From: Cenococcum geophilum 1.58
Taxonomy: Eukaryota; Ascomycota; Dothideomycetes; Gloniales; Gloniaceae
Length of the DNA: 64,000 nt
Direction: 5' to 3'
NCBI GenBank assembly: GCA_001692895.1
Contig: KV748184.1
Span: 1,240,001 to 1,304,000 of the forward strand
The translations under genes and the position numbers were made by a program. This document shows, piece after piece, positions 1 through 10,519 of this stretch (position 1 is its first letter; each line of letters begins with the position of its first letter). The notes below the pieces were generated by a model. That model was given only the letters and a program-made list of their open reading frames with translations, was not told where the DNA came from and ran no database searches.

Positions 1-2230
1 AGATATCCATCTGCGCGTTCCACGCAGCTAATGCGACAATTACTATTCGAAGTCAAACACTCGCATCGTTCTCGCTTGATAATCGTCTTATCGTCCATCT
101 CAACAGCTGCAATAGCCAACTTCCCCTTATCACGGCTCTTCAAGAACATCACTAGAAGCGGTTTCGCCGGCTTCTCATGCAGATGAGCTTTCCCAGAGCC
201 CGTGCTGATGGTCGTAACCGACGTGACCGTGCTGCGGCTCATCGAACTCGACGTTGTCATCATGCTCGGCGTGCGCCCTTTTGACTGCGTGGAATGCAGT
301 GACGTCGTGGAGGCCGTGCTTTGATAGCTCGATTGGGTCTTCCTCATGGACGGGCTGAGAGACGACTGTGGCGTGCTTCGGCCATTATTGCCTCCGTTGG
401 TCGTTACGGAAGATCGGCTTCCCTGTCGGCTGCCTGCGCCGTCGCGGAGTCTTATGGTCTGCATTGCTGATGCTATCGACGCAATACTTTGCTGCGAGTG
501 GACTGGCATGGCCGGCATACCCAATTGATTGGCCATCTGGGCTTCGCGAAGAGTCGGGGAGCCTGTGTTTGCTGAACTGCGAACTGGTTCCGGGAGCCAC
601 AGCTGCAGCCTACCGTGCTCTTCAATTGCCATGGATTGGCTAGAGACAAAGGAGGAGATTTTGACCATGGCCTGATCGTATCTTTCATACACTTTGTACC
701 CGGTAAGCACGTGCTGCAGTCGCAGAAGGTGCTTAAGCTCTAGAAACGTGGGATTGCTTTGCATGCTTGAGTTGTTGATTAGCACTTCGAGTGCTTTCGG
801 TCTCGATGTTGGCGTGGCATAGATCGGTGTCAAGTTTACGGATTTGAGGTCGATGTCCATTTTGAACTCTTTGCGGTGGCTGGACTGGTTGTTTGCGTCT
901 TCCACGGATTCAACGAGGCGATACTTGGATGCGTCGATGCACAGCACTTTCAAGTCCTTTTTCACGGATGGAGAGGGGCTGGGCATCAGCATTGTCAAGA
1001 CCTCCTCCATATACGTTTCGTGATGCGGCGATATATACTCGGCAATATCTTCTTCCTGCCAGATTTTGTATTCATCGTCATGTCGCGGAATCGATATGTC
1101 CGGAGCGATCAGCCTCTGCAGAGAGGGCGCCGTAAACCTCTGGCACTCCATGCAAAGGTCCTCGTGAAGCTGGGTAATATATCCAGGCCATTGCGAGTAC
1201 TTATCATTGCGAGTCCGCGCTAGGTCATCGCTCTCTAAGAGCCGGTCTATAATCCATACGCACTTCAGTAGGCTAAGATACTTTGCCGGAGGTGGCGATC
1301 TGTCTCTGAGGAAATTGCCCCCTAAGAACGACTTGGTGCTATTCTCAAAGTGTGACACGAAAGCATCCGCACCCGCTTGGAGAGGAAAGTGGCCCGGGAA
1401 CCCCACTTCTGGACATGCCTTTTCCGCAGCGGCAAGGAATTTTTTTTGTATATCTTCTGGAACTCTCAGAGATATAGGAGGAACTTGGCCTTGTTCGTAT
1501 AAAGCTTGCTCAACATCGGGGATAAGCAGGCCATGGAGATGCAGCACACTTCGGTGAACGGCATCGATGCGCTCTGCCAGATCGTTGTGAATGTCCGTCA
1601 GGAGTGTCAACTCGAGCGGCTTCAGAAGAATCAATATCTTCGAGTTGTGCGATTCGAGCCTTTGCCTTAATTGATTGACCTTAGGCTGGATAACTAGATT
1701 CCACTCGATATTGTATGCAAAGTTTCGATCCATCCGAAAGTTCGAATTCTCCTCTATGAGCTTTTTACAGTCTTGGATCGTTCTGTAGTAGTCACCGATG
1801 ATCTCTCTGAGAGATGACAAGTCCCATTCCCGACGTGGGCTTCGCGGTGGCAGTCCGCGAAAGTTGCCTCCGCCGAGCCCTCTCATCGACTGCTGTTGCC
1901 ATGACGATGCTGCGTTCTCGATGACCGTTGTGATGTTTCGAAGGTTCTCTGCGAGATTTCTGATGTCATTTCCGAATTCATTGTATTGTGTATCTAGAGT
2001 GCAAATGGATGTCAGTATCCGCTAGGCCAGCCGAGCGAACATCCTAAGTTCTGGGCCGGTTTAGGTGAAGCGGTGCATGCACGATCAACATCATATCTAT
2101 GCTAATCTCTTGGAAAGGGACAAAATGAACTCCACTTACTTGCATTCAAGTCTTCTCCCCAGCCCATGCGATAAATATCCCACGCAACTTCAGCGGCACG
2201 AACGATGTCTGATGCGGAAGCAGACATCAT
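1..2230 (-). CDS. Fungal serine-rich protein with helo-like-type N-terminal region (3' end off window)
   Basis: Two exons are seen: 2230-2140 and 1993-1 (running off the left edge), joined across a 146-base intron with GTAAGT donor, CTGAC branch and CTAG acceptor. The join gives GEDLNANTQYNEFGNDIRNL, the usual opening of a class of fungal proteins related to the helo-like N-terminal domains of STAND proteins. About 694 codons are in the window. Residues 1-220 look helical and residues about 540-632 are very rich in Ser and Thr. A conserved-looking end has CEC/CRISC cysteines near residues 680-690. The start is the first of two ATG codons in tandem, because an in-frame TAG lies upstream. No NACHT or ankyrin part is visible here. 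The molecular function is unknown; a signalling or scaffold role is only an inference. Base use is ordinary and there is no RIP. Confidence 0.8.
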
Positions 2231-2656
2231 CGTATGGTCGCAAGGCTAATGCATATGACCGTTCGCCGTCCGTGTCGTCTGGTTAGGAGAAGGAACCGGA
2301 AAGCCGACAGCTTCTATCAAGCCATCATCATGTGTTTCATCTTCTGGCGTGCTACCTGTATGAAATTGTGCTTGGGCTATGTCTTTCGTCTTCGAGTGAA
2401 GTTATCACTTGGTCGTCCTCGGCCGCAAGCAGGAAAATCAGATGTATGCAGGCTTGAATGACGGCAGAGCGCCAATATGGAGCCTTGAATACGACGCTGC
2501 AGGATATCATGTACCCCCCTATTGTATTCACCAACCGGTGAATCAGCACTCCTGGATAGTCGTGCAATCTCGGAGGCTACACATTGGCGCGCGCGTCGGA
2601 TCCACATTTTTTACGAGTGCCCTCAAGGAAAGTGGCTTTAGCTCAGCCTCACGGCA
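2231..2656. other. Intergenic, no gene seen
   Basis: This is the presumed upstream region of the serine-rich gene. Short ORFs occur on both strands but none resembles a known protein or shows intron logic. I see no clear regulatory element. Confidence 0.5.
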
Positions 2657-2806
2657 TATACACCCTCCTGTCAAATCCGGTGGTTAGCGCTGCACGCCTG
2701 CACGGCCTTTTTGTAGGGGAAGTTTTGGTATTTTTGCTGTTTAAGGGAAAGTAAGGCCGTGTAGACGTGGCTGCGCTAACCACCGGAGATGACAGGAGGG
2801 TGTATA
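2657..2806. mobile_element. MITE with about 53-bp terminal inverted repeats
   Basis: The first 17 bases (TATACACCCTCCTGTCA) are perfectly inverted at the end of the element. The inverted pairing continues imperfectly for about 53 bases on each side through GGTGGTTAGCGC. The ends start and finish with TA, as expected for a TA target duplication of Tc1/mariner-type elements. The element is about 150 bp, has no coding capacity and is not RIP-mutated. The assignment to Tc1/mariner is inferred from the TA ends only. Confidence 0.75.
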
Positions 2807-2840
2807 GATTTTCGAGTCAGCCTTAAGTCAGGCTCTAGTG

Positions 2841-3491
2841 GTCCCCCTATGTACGCGCGCAACACACAGCAATTTCGCTTTGTACGCACTAGAGAATTTC
2901 AAGCTTAATCTTTTCATTAAGCTTAAAAAATTAAAGGCTTGCCTTTCTGCGGGTGCACAGCTCTTTGGACAAGCGCACAGTATCTACGCCGGATGGTGCA
3001 CTTGACTAGCGATTACCGAAATTGCTGTGTGTTGCACAGGGGGACACTGTACACTATCCTGGCACATCCGGTTGAAAGCGCGATCAAACGGCGGAGTATA
3101 TACCTTTTGAAGTATTACGCACGGCCATTTTATCGTATTTTGCCATTTTTAGGTATCCCTTAACCCGCTGCTTTGGGCGCAGTGTTATCGATAAGGCCTG
3201 GCCAATAGGAGGCTCTTGTTTCAATGTTCATGAACTGCACACTATATTCCTGTACGGCCCTGAAACTGGCCCAAGCGTTGCACCTCAGCGGGTTAAGGGA
3301 TAAATCTACGCATTTTGATTGGCGTGATCAACACGCGCTTTCAGCTTTCAACCGGGTAGTGTACAAAGGGCTGTGCACTTGCAAGCAAGGTGTGCACTTG
3401 CAAGAGGGGTAAAGTCTCTAGTTTTTTAAGCTTAATTGTAAGAGTTAAACTTGAAGTTCTCTAGTGTGCAGGAAAGCGAAATTAGGGGGAC
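2841..3491. mobile_element. Nested foldback (palindromic) element
   Basis: The element starts GTCCCCCT and ends AGGGGGAC. The outer arms pair 2871-2925 with 3427-3485 (AATTTCGCTT...CACTAGAGAA...AAGCTT). Inside, 3068-3086 pairs with 3325-3355 (CCGGTTGAAAG), and 3155-3170 pairs perfectly with 3286-3301 (ATCCCTTAACCCGCTG). A second, shorter inverted repeat uses the same left end: 2841-2876 against 3017-3044. So a 204-bp MITE-like unit sits inside a 650-bp palindrome. There is no coding potential. It is probably a non-autonomous DNA transposon or a nested insertion; no clear target duplication was found. Confidence 0.7.
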
Positions 3492-3670
3492 ATAGAAGCT
3501 CGTACAGGTTGTAAAACCAATATCTTGGTGTTGTGACTCTATTTATTCAATATATATGTCTCTTGGACCCGACCGTTCTTCCTGGTGGCTCAAGCTGTCT
3601 TCGTGTTCCATACATTCTGGACGTCTACTGTTCCCTTTAAGGCTGACCCGAGATTGCACGCGCGCAGGGG

Positions 3671-5862
3671 ATGGCATCGACATCAGATCAAACAACCACC
3701 GAGCTGCGAACTGAAACTCAGTTCCAAGATGATGCGAGCAGCATCAACTCCGCTCTGGCGGAGATATTTCCAGAGAACATCGAAAATACGTTCATCACAA
3801 AGGCCCCGGAAGAGCGATTTCGGCTTGGGTACTGGTCAGTCATCGGGCTTGTTGTAAATCGCATGATTGGTATAGGTTCTTCACCTTGGAGTTGCGATAA
3901 CAAGTGCTGATATGAATACAGGAACTGGAATCTTCAACTCACCTTCGACGATTATGCTCGGCACTCGCAGTGTTGGCATCACTCTTTTGTTTTGGCTCGC
4001 CGGTGCTCTTTACACTGTTGCAGGGACTCATCTTAGCATAGAATTCGGCCTAAACACGCCGCGATATGATTTTGAAGGAGTCGAACAAGGCATTCCTCGC
4101 AGTGGAGGCACTTTAAACTACGTATGTTCGCACCCGGTTCCCGGTTCTAATTTGGAATTCGCTAACCGAGCTCCAGCTTCAATATGTTTATGCGTGGCCT
4201 GCGTATCGTCCCAGATCCAGGACTGTCCTCCTCATAACTTGCGTCTTCGCTATGGCTTACATAGTCTTGGGCAATATGGCTGGGAATTGCCTTATCTTCG
4301 GAATCCGCATTCTAGAGGCAGCAAATGTCCCAGGCACAAACAGCGCTGTCCGAGGGATTGCCGTTGGCGCTGCAACATTCGCATGTGGAATTCATGCATT
4401 TTCCCGACGTGGTGGTATTTACTTGGGCAACGTCTTTGCAATTGTCAAGGCACTGATGCTGCTCATAATAATTATCGCCGGTATCTGTGCGTGGTCCGGA
4501 GCATTCCACACCAAAACATACGCGATCGAGAATATGACTGCCAACTATGCATTTTCATCTCCATCGACGGACTCATATGGATACGTGGAAGCGTTTCTTG
4601 CAGTTGTTTTTGCCTGGAGTGGTTTTGACCAGCCTAATTATGTAAGCTGAACCCGCTGGGTGTCTAGACAAGCGCTGATATGAACCAGGTTCTTGGGGAA
4701 ATTGGACGGCCTCGAAGAAAGTTCCCTATTGGCACGGCCATTGGAGTAGCTATTGTTTGCTTTCTTTATCTCTTGGTGAATGTAGCATATGTATGTTTTG
4801 CTACTTCAAGCCATAGTCACCAAGATTGACTCTGTTCATTGTAGATGGTAGTTGTTCCCAAGGAAGCCCAACTAAACCCGAACAATAACGTCGCCCTTCT
4901 ATTCTTCCAGCTGACATTCGGAGCTGTCTCGGATAACCCTGTCTTGCCCAATCGTATCCTGGCAGCTTTTTTGGCAATCTCCAGCTTTGGTAATATTGTC
5001 GTTATGACCTTTACTGCTGCAAGAGGTAAGCAAGCTCGTCCCATCCTGGCTGCAGATCTAGCAACCACCGAATATTAACACTCCTATAGTGAAACAGGAG
5101 ATCGCAAAAGAAGGAATATTACCCTTCGCTAAATTCTTTGGCCAGACCCGCAACTACTCTCTAGGTCGCATTTTGCTCTGGCTACAAAAGCCGTCCCACA
5201 CGTCTCTAAATAGGACGTTCCACAGACTATGGACACAACCATGGCTTGACACAAAACACCACTCACAGGAGACCCCCTTTGGTGCCTTGTTTCTCCACTG
5301 GGTGTTCACTCTTATCATGATTCTTGCAACTATTGGGCTCGGACCTTCCGATGCGTATGGAGTTCTCGTAAACCTTTACTCCTACACTATCGTCGCCATC
5401 TTTGGTTTCCTGAATGGGTTTGGTATGCTCAAGCTCCGATTCAGCAGCCGCCAGAGGTGGCGTAAGAAGTCTTCTTTCATGCCCTTCTTTAGTATTGTGA
5501 GCGCTACTATCTTTGCGATTGGAAGTGCTTACCCAATTATCGCGTCTTGGGTTCCACCTCGCGGCGCCTCCTCCCAACAAGGCACGTCCGCAGTGGCATG
5601 GTTTACCACCCCAGCTGTTGCTTGGAGTATTCTGGGATTTGGAGGTATCTGGTATCTCGGATTCTGCCTCTATGCGGCAAGAAGGGCACGGAGGGATGGT
5701 GTTGAATTTCAAGTAAAGAAGGTCCCAGAGTTCGAGCGGGATCCGCAACCAGATGGCCCGCCGGTGCAGGTTCATGAGACGGTCTTCCTTGCGTGGGTTG
5801 CGAAAGAACACACTGCTGGGGATTATGACGCTGCTAGCATTAGCTCCAGAGAGAGCTTCTAG
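3671..5862 (+). CDS. APC-family amino-acid permease (LAT / methionine-permease-like)
   Basis: Six exons: 3671-3869, 3922-4121, 4177-4641, 4689-4790, 4845-5025 and 5090-5862. The five introns are 47-64 bases with GT...AG ends. The spliced frame is exactly 640 codons (639 residues). The protein begins with a polar tail of about 50 residues. The first membrane helix carries the APC signature RMIGTGIFNSP, which is created across intron 1. About 11-12 hydrophobic segments follow, with FDQPNY|VLGEIGRPRRKFP in mid-protein. The later part has LPFAKFF, SLGRILLWLQKP and a hydrophobic block ending before a polar C-terminal tail. This order matches fungal high-affinity methionine permease-like and LAT-type transporters, which import amino acids across the plasma membrane. 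The exact substrate cannot be told from sequence. A later ATG at 5089 is not the start; it spans the intron-5 acceptor. Confidence 0.9.
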
Positions 5863-6871
5863 CGGCTCTGATGGAGAGGCTATACCGCTGTAATTAATGA
5901 GATTAATTTACTTTGTTCGAGATGGGCTACCGTATTAAGTTGCTGATCAAATTTTCTTTAATAATGCTGTATTCTATCCCTTACACCGATGATTTAGGTG
6001 TTCAAGGTTGTGGCCCGTGCGCACCAATCAAACCCCTGACCTTATAGGCGGTCAGGAGTTTTGCCAGAATATCAAGATAATATCCCTTCCCCCAGTAAAA
6101 TGGGTCCTACGGTTATCGATAAAAGCCAACCAATAAAATCAATAGGATCAAGACTCTGTTATCATACGCGTACCTTTTATTATGGTGTTCGCGCACGGCG
6201 TTCGTATCCTTGTCGGGTGTAAGCAAGCACCTAGCTTACGAAGCCAGCCCAATTGTAGCTTATCGAACAACAGAGCAATCAGAAGGATTGGAAGGATTGG
6301 GACAATCAATCTAACCGTGTGGGCACTAGAGTATCGAAGCTTAGGTGCTCGAAATTATAAGATCGGTGGACCCGACGGTCTGCCTTGCCATGTTGTTTAA
6401 AGCTTGGTCTGCGAGGCTTGACATCAAGTGATTGAGGACGGCGCGCGCTGCTGAATTCTCTCGGCCCTGGGTGAGATTCCATCGAGACACGATCGCTCCG
6501 CTCAGCACCGCCGACGTCACATTCAATCCCCTCCCCTCGCGATAGTTCAAGCTCTTGACGCATTGCGACTGGTCCCCACCTTCTGAGCAAAACATATCCG
6601 CTCACCACCACTTCTCTCCTCGTGCTTCCCAAAACAATCTTGTATATAAACAGGAAAGACCATTGCTACTTCACCGTCTCAGAATAAATTTTCGTCTGGT
6701 AGCCTCCAGGTCGTTACAGCCGTTGCTAGCTGCGGTGGACCCTGAGACGGAGTTAAGAAAACCTGTCGATAATCCTTCCAAAAATCAAGGCTCTCAGTTC
6801 CAGCAATTGTCGCACGCAACCTTTCGTTATTTTCCTACATCTTCATTTATTTTCGCTGAGCAACCGCGATC
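5863..6871. other. Intergenic between two transporter genes
   Basis: No gene was recognised. It contains a small perfect hairpin (CCTGACC/GGTCAGG near 6036-6057) and a TGACGT-type palindromic core (GACGTCA at 6513-6519) about 350 bases before the next ATG. The hairpin may be an end of transcription signal and the core may bind a bZIP/ATF factor; both are inferences. The last 250 bases are C+T rich, as is common before fungal start codons. Confidence 0.4.
6643..6650 (+). promoter_or_regulatory. TATA-like element upstream of MFS gene
   Basis: TATATAAA lies about 220 bases before the ATG of the MFS transporter gene and is followed by a C+T-rich leader. The position fits a core promoter, but this is weak evidence without transcript data. 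Confidence 0.35.
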
Positions 6872-8828
6872 ATGGACATTGTTGATAAAGACATTGAGAA
6901 AGCCGAGCTCGATGCCAGCCCGAACAGATTCCCGTCTCCAGATCAGAGAGAAGCTCTCGCGCGCACAGTAACCGTCTCGAGCTCCAGCTCCTCCGGCTCT
7001 TCCGCACCCTCGGTCACCCGACAGGAGATTGGCATGTCGAGGTTACAAACACAGCGAGACGACGTTGTAGACCTAGAACGCCATCCGACTGCCTTGAGTC
7101 GCATACAAACACAGCGGAGTCAGCATAATGCTACAGTCGGTGCAAGCTTGAAATCGAGGCAATCGAAGAAGCCACTTACTGAATTTGGAGGTGGAAAGCC
7201 GTATCCACCACCATTGCCAGCAAGAGAAGAATATGTGGTGGAATTCGACGGTGTGGATGATCCACTACATGCACAGAACTGGCCATTGAAGAGAAAACTG
7301 TTTATTGGCGTAATTCTTGGTTACACAACCTTGGTGCGCAATTTCGATACTATACCTCGGCTGACACAAGCTAATTAACAAAAGACGGCAGCATTCGGCA
7401 GTTCGATTTTCAGTGCGGCCACACGAGAAGTCGCAGTCATATTTGGTGTATCCACAGAAGTCGGCGTCCTTGGTGTGTCATTATATGTGCTTGGATTTGC
7501 TACGGGACCTATCTTATGGGCACCATTCTCGGAATTGAAAGGGCGCCGGTTACCACTCGTTCTGGGATCATTTGGATTTTCAATATTCTCTATTGCTGTG
7601 GCTGTAGGCAAAGATCTCCAGACTGTCTTAATTTGTCGATTCTGGAGTGGATTCTTTGGTGCTTGTCCATTAGCGGTATGTCTCATCCAACCTCCGGGAT
7701 TGCGGTTTTTCTGAGAATGGTGCTGACTTCTGTGATAGTGTGTTGCAGCCGTCTTCTCTGATATGTTTAACAACCGTACGCGTGGTATCGCCATCACTGT
7801 CTTCTCCATGACTGTCTTTACAGGTCCTCTCCTTGCGCCCTTCATAGGCGGCTTTATTGTAACGTCACACCTTGGCTGGCGCTGGACCGAATACATTGTC
7901 GCCATTATGGGCTTCGTTGCCTTTGGCCTCAATCTCATCTTCCTGCGCGAAACTTACCCCCCAGTCGTCCTGGTTAGCAAAGCTGAAGAGCTTCGGCGTC
8001 GAACAAAGAACTGGGGTATTCACGCAAAGCAAGAGGAAATCGAAGTTGACTTCAGGGAGCTCATAGAGAAGAATTTCTCGCGTCCACTTAGGATGTTAGT
8101 TTTGGAACCGATTGTCTTGCTACTCTCTATATATATGTCTTTCATCTATGGTCTCCTCTACCTCTTCCTAACGGCATATCCAATCGTCTTCCAACGAATC
8201 CACGGGTTCAGTCCCGGTGTCGGTGGTCTCCCATTCTTCGGCATGATAATAGGACAGCTCTCCGCAGGTCTCTTTATCGTCTTGCGACAACCTAGCTATC
8301 AGAAAAAACTAGCAGCGAACAACGATAAGCCAATTCCAGAGTGGCGGTTGCCTGAGGTCATCATTGGGGGTGTGGCCTTTTCACTCGGGTTGTTTTGGTT
8401 TGGCTGGTCTGGGTATAGAGCCGACATTCACTGGATCGTGCCGACGCTCAGCGGGTTGCTCACGGGTTTCGGCCTCCTAAGCATCTTCTTGCAGTCGCTG
8501 AACTATCTTGTCGACGCATATTTGATGGTATGTACCCCATTCATATCCATTTACGTTTATTTTGATCAACTTGCGCTAACACATTAACTAGTTCGCTGCC
8601 TCGGCTATCGCAGCAAATACCCTCCTTCGCTCCCTGTTCGGTGCCATCTTCCCCCTCTTTGCGGTCTACATGATTGACGGCATGGGCGTCCAATGGGCCG
8701 GCACGTTGCTTGGCTGCGTTGCTGCCCTGCTGGTGCCTGTGCCCGTTTGGTTCTATCTGAGAGGCGCAAAAATCAGGGAGAAGAGCAAATTTGCGCCAAC
8801 GCCAAAGCCTACTGGTTCGGCAGAATGA
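6872..8828 (+). CDS. Major facilitator superfamily transporter, DHA1-type (multidrug/polyamine-like)
   Basis: Four exons: 6872-7333, 7385-7675, 7739-8527 and 8592-8828. All introns lie between codons (phase 0) and end in AG; the first uses a GTGCGC donor. The spliced product is 592 residues. A polar N-terminal tail of about 120 residues with a Ser run leads to [14 protein letters not shown], the hallmark just before the first helix in fungal DHA1 proteins. Motif A is seen as [18 protein letters not shown]. Further landmarks are [18 protein letters not shown] across intron 2, and [13 protein letters not shown] in the second half. The tail is short and basic. About 12 membrane segments are expected. 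The family exports drugs, polyamines or other small molecules by proton antiport; the substrate is unknown. The gene is convergent with the nucleotidyltransferase-like gene to its right. Confidence 0.9.
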
Positions 8829-9256
8829 GGGAGCAGAGGAACTGCTTGTTTTGGTTATTTTAATATGCCTTGAGAAAAAAAGATGGATTGAAGTGGTGAA
8901 GAAGAGGCTTGATAAGATAAGTGCGTTACGCCTTTATACCATCGTATCTACATGTAATCACAGTTAGTTATGGATATTCCACAGATACCAATACTGAAAA
9001 TCCACGACTTTTGCCTTGTTCACAATCGTGTATCCTTTTAGGTATTGCCATGCGTAAGTAAATACAGAAAGTTGGGTATAAAAGGCTCTTATCTGGAAGT
9101 CGAAAAGAAAACTATAATATTTCTTAAACGACCGTATACCAAAGTTAACGTGCGAGACTAATAATTTTCTAAACCGTACACTAGACGATTATTATTCAAG
9201 CTAATAGGCTTGCTGAGGTAAACACTCTCACCCAGCTTAGAGGCGTTTCCTTACTT
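8829..9256. other. Intergenic between convergent genes
   Basis: This region should hold the two 3' ends of the convergent MFS and nucleotidyltransferase-like genes. It is A+T rich, with no reading frame or repeat that I can support. Confidence 0.5.
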
Positions 9257-10089
9257 CTACGTCGCAGCCCACTGACGAACAATCTGCAGCCCACCAAGTC
9301 CAACCCCAAGCAGAACCAAAGCTGCCACCGTGAAATTGGGTGTCTTTTCGGGGGGTACATCCAATTTCGCCGGCTCGCTTGTCTCTATATATGGAAACCT
9401 AGCCATAGTCATGTCTCTTATGATGCCCTCCGAGCTAGATGGCATTTTGTCCTGGATAAGCGTAATAAAGTTGTGCACGTCTTCCTGCGTACACAACCAG
9501 CGTAGCTGCGGGTCGTCTAAGAATATGCCCTTACTGACGAGAAGTCTAAGGCAGGCATTTACGTCTCTAATATCAGCCAGTATTTTTGTAACCTGATTTT
9601 GCTTCCTGCCGACAGCAGCACGGAGCTTCATTATGGCCAAGCATTCGGGCCCAGCAAATAGAACCCCAAGTCTTTTAACGCTATACCTTTTAAGAAGGAG
9701 AAATACCGCCTCTTCTGTAATGCGTCCATCAACCTCAACCGCTTCACGCCGCACGCGGGCTTTGCTTAAAGAGGCGTGTACCACCATGTTAATGGCCTCC
9801 TTCTTTGTCGTTTTCTCAGCTTGCTTGTCAATTACGGCGACTAATTCAACTTCTTGGAGAGTTTTGAGGAGTTGGGCGAAAGCATCCTCGGATAAGTATT
9901 CGATATCCACATCCTATTATAAGTCGTTAGCTGCGTTTGCTTATGCTACCATGCGGTCTAAACACTTATAGAACCTACACCTGTACTCCTATCTCTGTTC
10001 ACCGTAAATTTAATCGCTGCTCCGCCAATAACGATAAAGTTCTCAGGTGTATAACTAGTTTTACTAAATCCAATTTGCAGCGATCGCAT
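9257..10089 (-). CDS. Nucleotidyltransferase-like protein with C-terminal membrane anchor
   Basis: Two exons: 10089-9979 and 9913-9257, with a 65-base intron (GTAGGT donor, GCTAAC branch, AATAG acceptor). The product is 255 residues. Splicing joins VIGGAAIKFTVNRDRST to GDVDIEYL, giving a GG-x(n)-DxD pattern. This matches the start of the polymerase-beta/MNT nucleotidyltransferase fold (hGG followed by Asp-h-Asp for metal binding). The middle is helical. The last 25 residues hold one hydrophobic helix (VAALVLLGVGLGGLQIV) ending in WAAT, like a tail anchor. The start at 10089 is the first in-frame ATG before the GG motif. An additional upstream exon (10280-10176, donor GTAAGA) is possible but has no ATG. 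The function is inferred; the target of transfer is unknown. It lies at the edge of the repeat block. Confidence 0.6.
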
Positions 10090-10519
10090 AAATTTGTCAA
10101 GAATAAGTGAGTTCGCAATTAACTAAATTACGGCGTTACTAAGAGTTCTTAGGAGCAGATAACGGTGTCTCTTACCACATCAGTAGATAATCCTGCCACC
10201 TCAGCAAAACTTAAGAACAGTGTGGTTTTCGATGATGCGATAAGCGAGCATAAAATATCCTTTATCCAATAGAAAATGCATAAAATATCGCAATCGATAA
10301 GGATAAAAGTGCCCTGTGCGGAGCTTTTCTACCCCAACTGGGCAGACGGTTATTACAGTTCTAGCAGAATTCAGCGGATATTGCGGATATTGCGGATATT
10401 GCAGATATTGCGGATATTATAGATATTGCGGATATCGCGGATATTATAGTAGGAACAGGTAGGCATATGTAAGGTATTATAGGGTCCCTATCTACCTCTT
10501 CCCCCTAACTATATAATAG
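10090..10519. other. Gene-free stretch between NTase-like gene and hAT relic
   Basis: It contains a direct repeat of GCATAAAATATC (about 10249 and 10278) and inverted ATCCTTTATCC/GGATAAAAG elements. A 9-bp tandem repeat follows, listed separately. No gene is supported apart from the possible extra 5' exon of the neighbouring gene. Confidence 0.4.
10374..10448. repeat. 9-bp tandem repeat (GCGGATATT)
   Basis: About eight imperfect copies of GCGGATATT lie in a row. The changes are mostly GCG to ATA, GCG to GCA or TAT to TAT-C, of the RIP type. The repeat lies just outside the C-terminal end of the hAT relic, so it could be a subterminal repeat of that transposon, although the transposon end is not defined. 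Confidence 0.75.

Noticed and set aside
876..1557. Plus-strand ORFs of 80-116 residues
   Set aside because: They are antisense to the long minus-strand serine-rich gene, whose frame is continuous.
3912..4628. 238-residue ORF on the plus strand
   Set aside because: It reads through permease introns and changes to a wrong frame after the second intron.
5263..5811. 182-residue ORF on the minus strand
   Set aside because: It lies opposite the last exon of the permease and has no family resemblance.
3187..6150. TTATCGATAA followed by GCC and CCAATA both in the foldback element and near 6113
   Set aside because: Only short words match; not enough to call a shared element.
7375..7938. 187-residue ORF on the minus strand
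   Set aside because: It is the shadow of exons 2 and 3 of the MFS transporter and also covers an intron.
10176..10280. Extra 5' exon of the nucleotidyltransferase-like gene
   Set aside because: The splice sites look fair but the frame has no ATG, so the simpler start at 10089 was kept.
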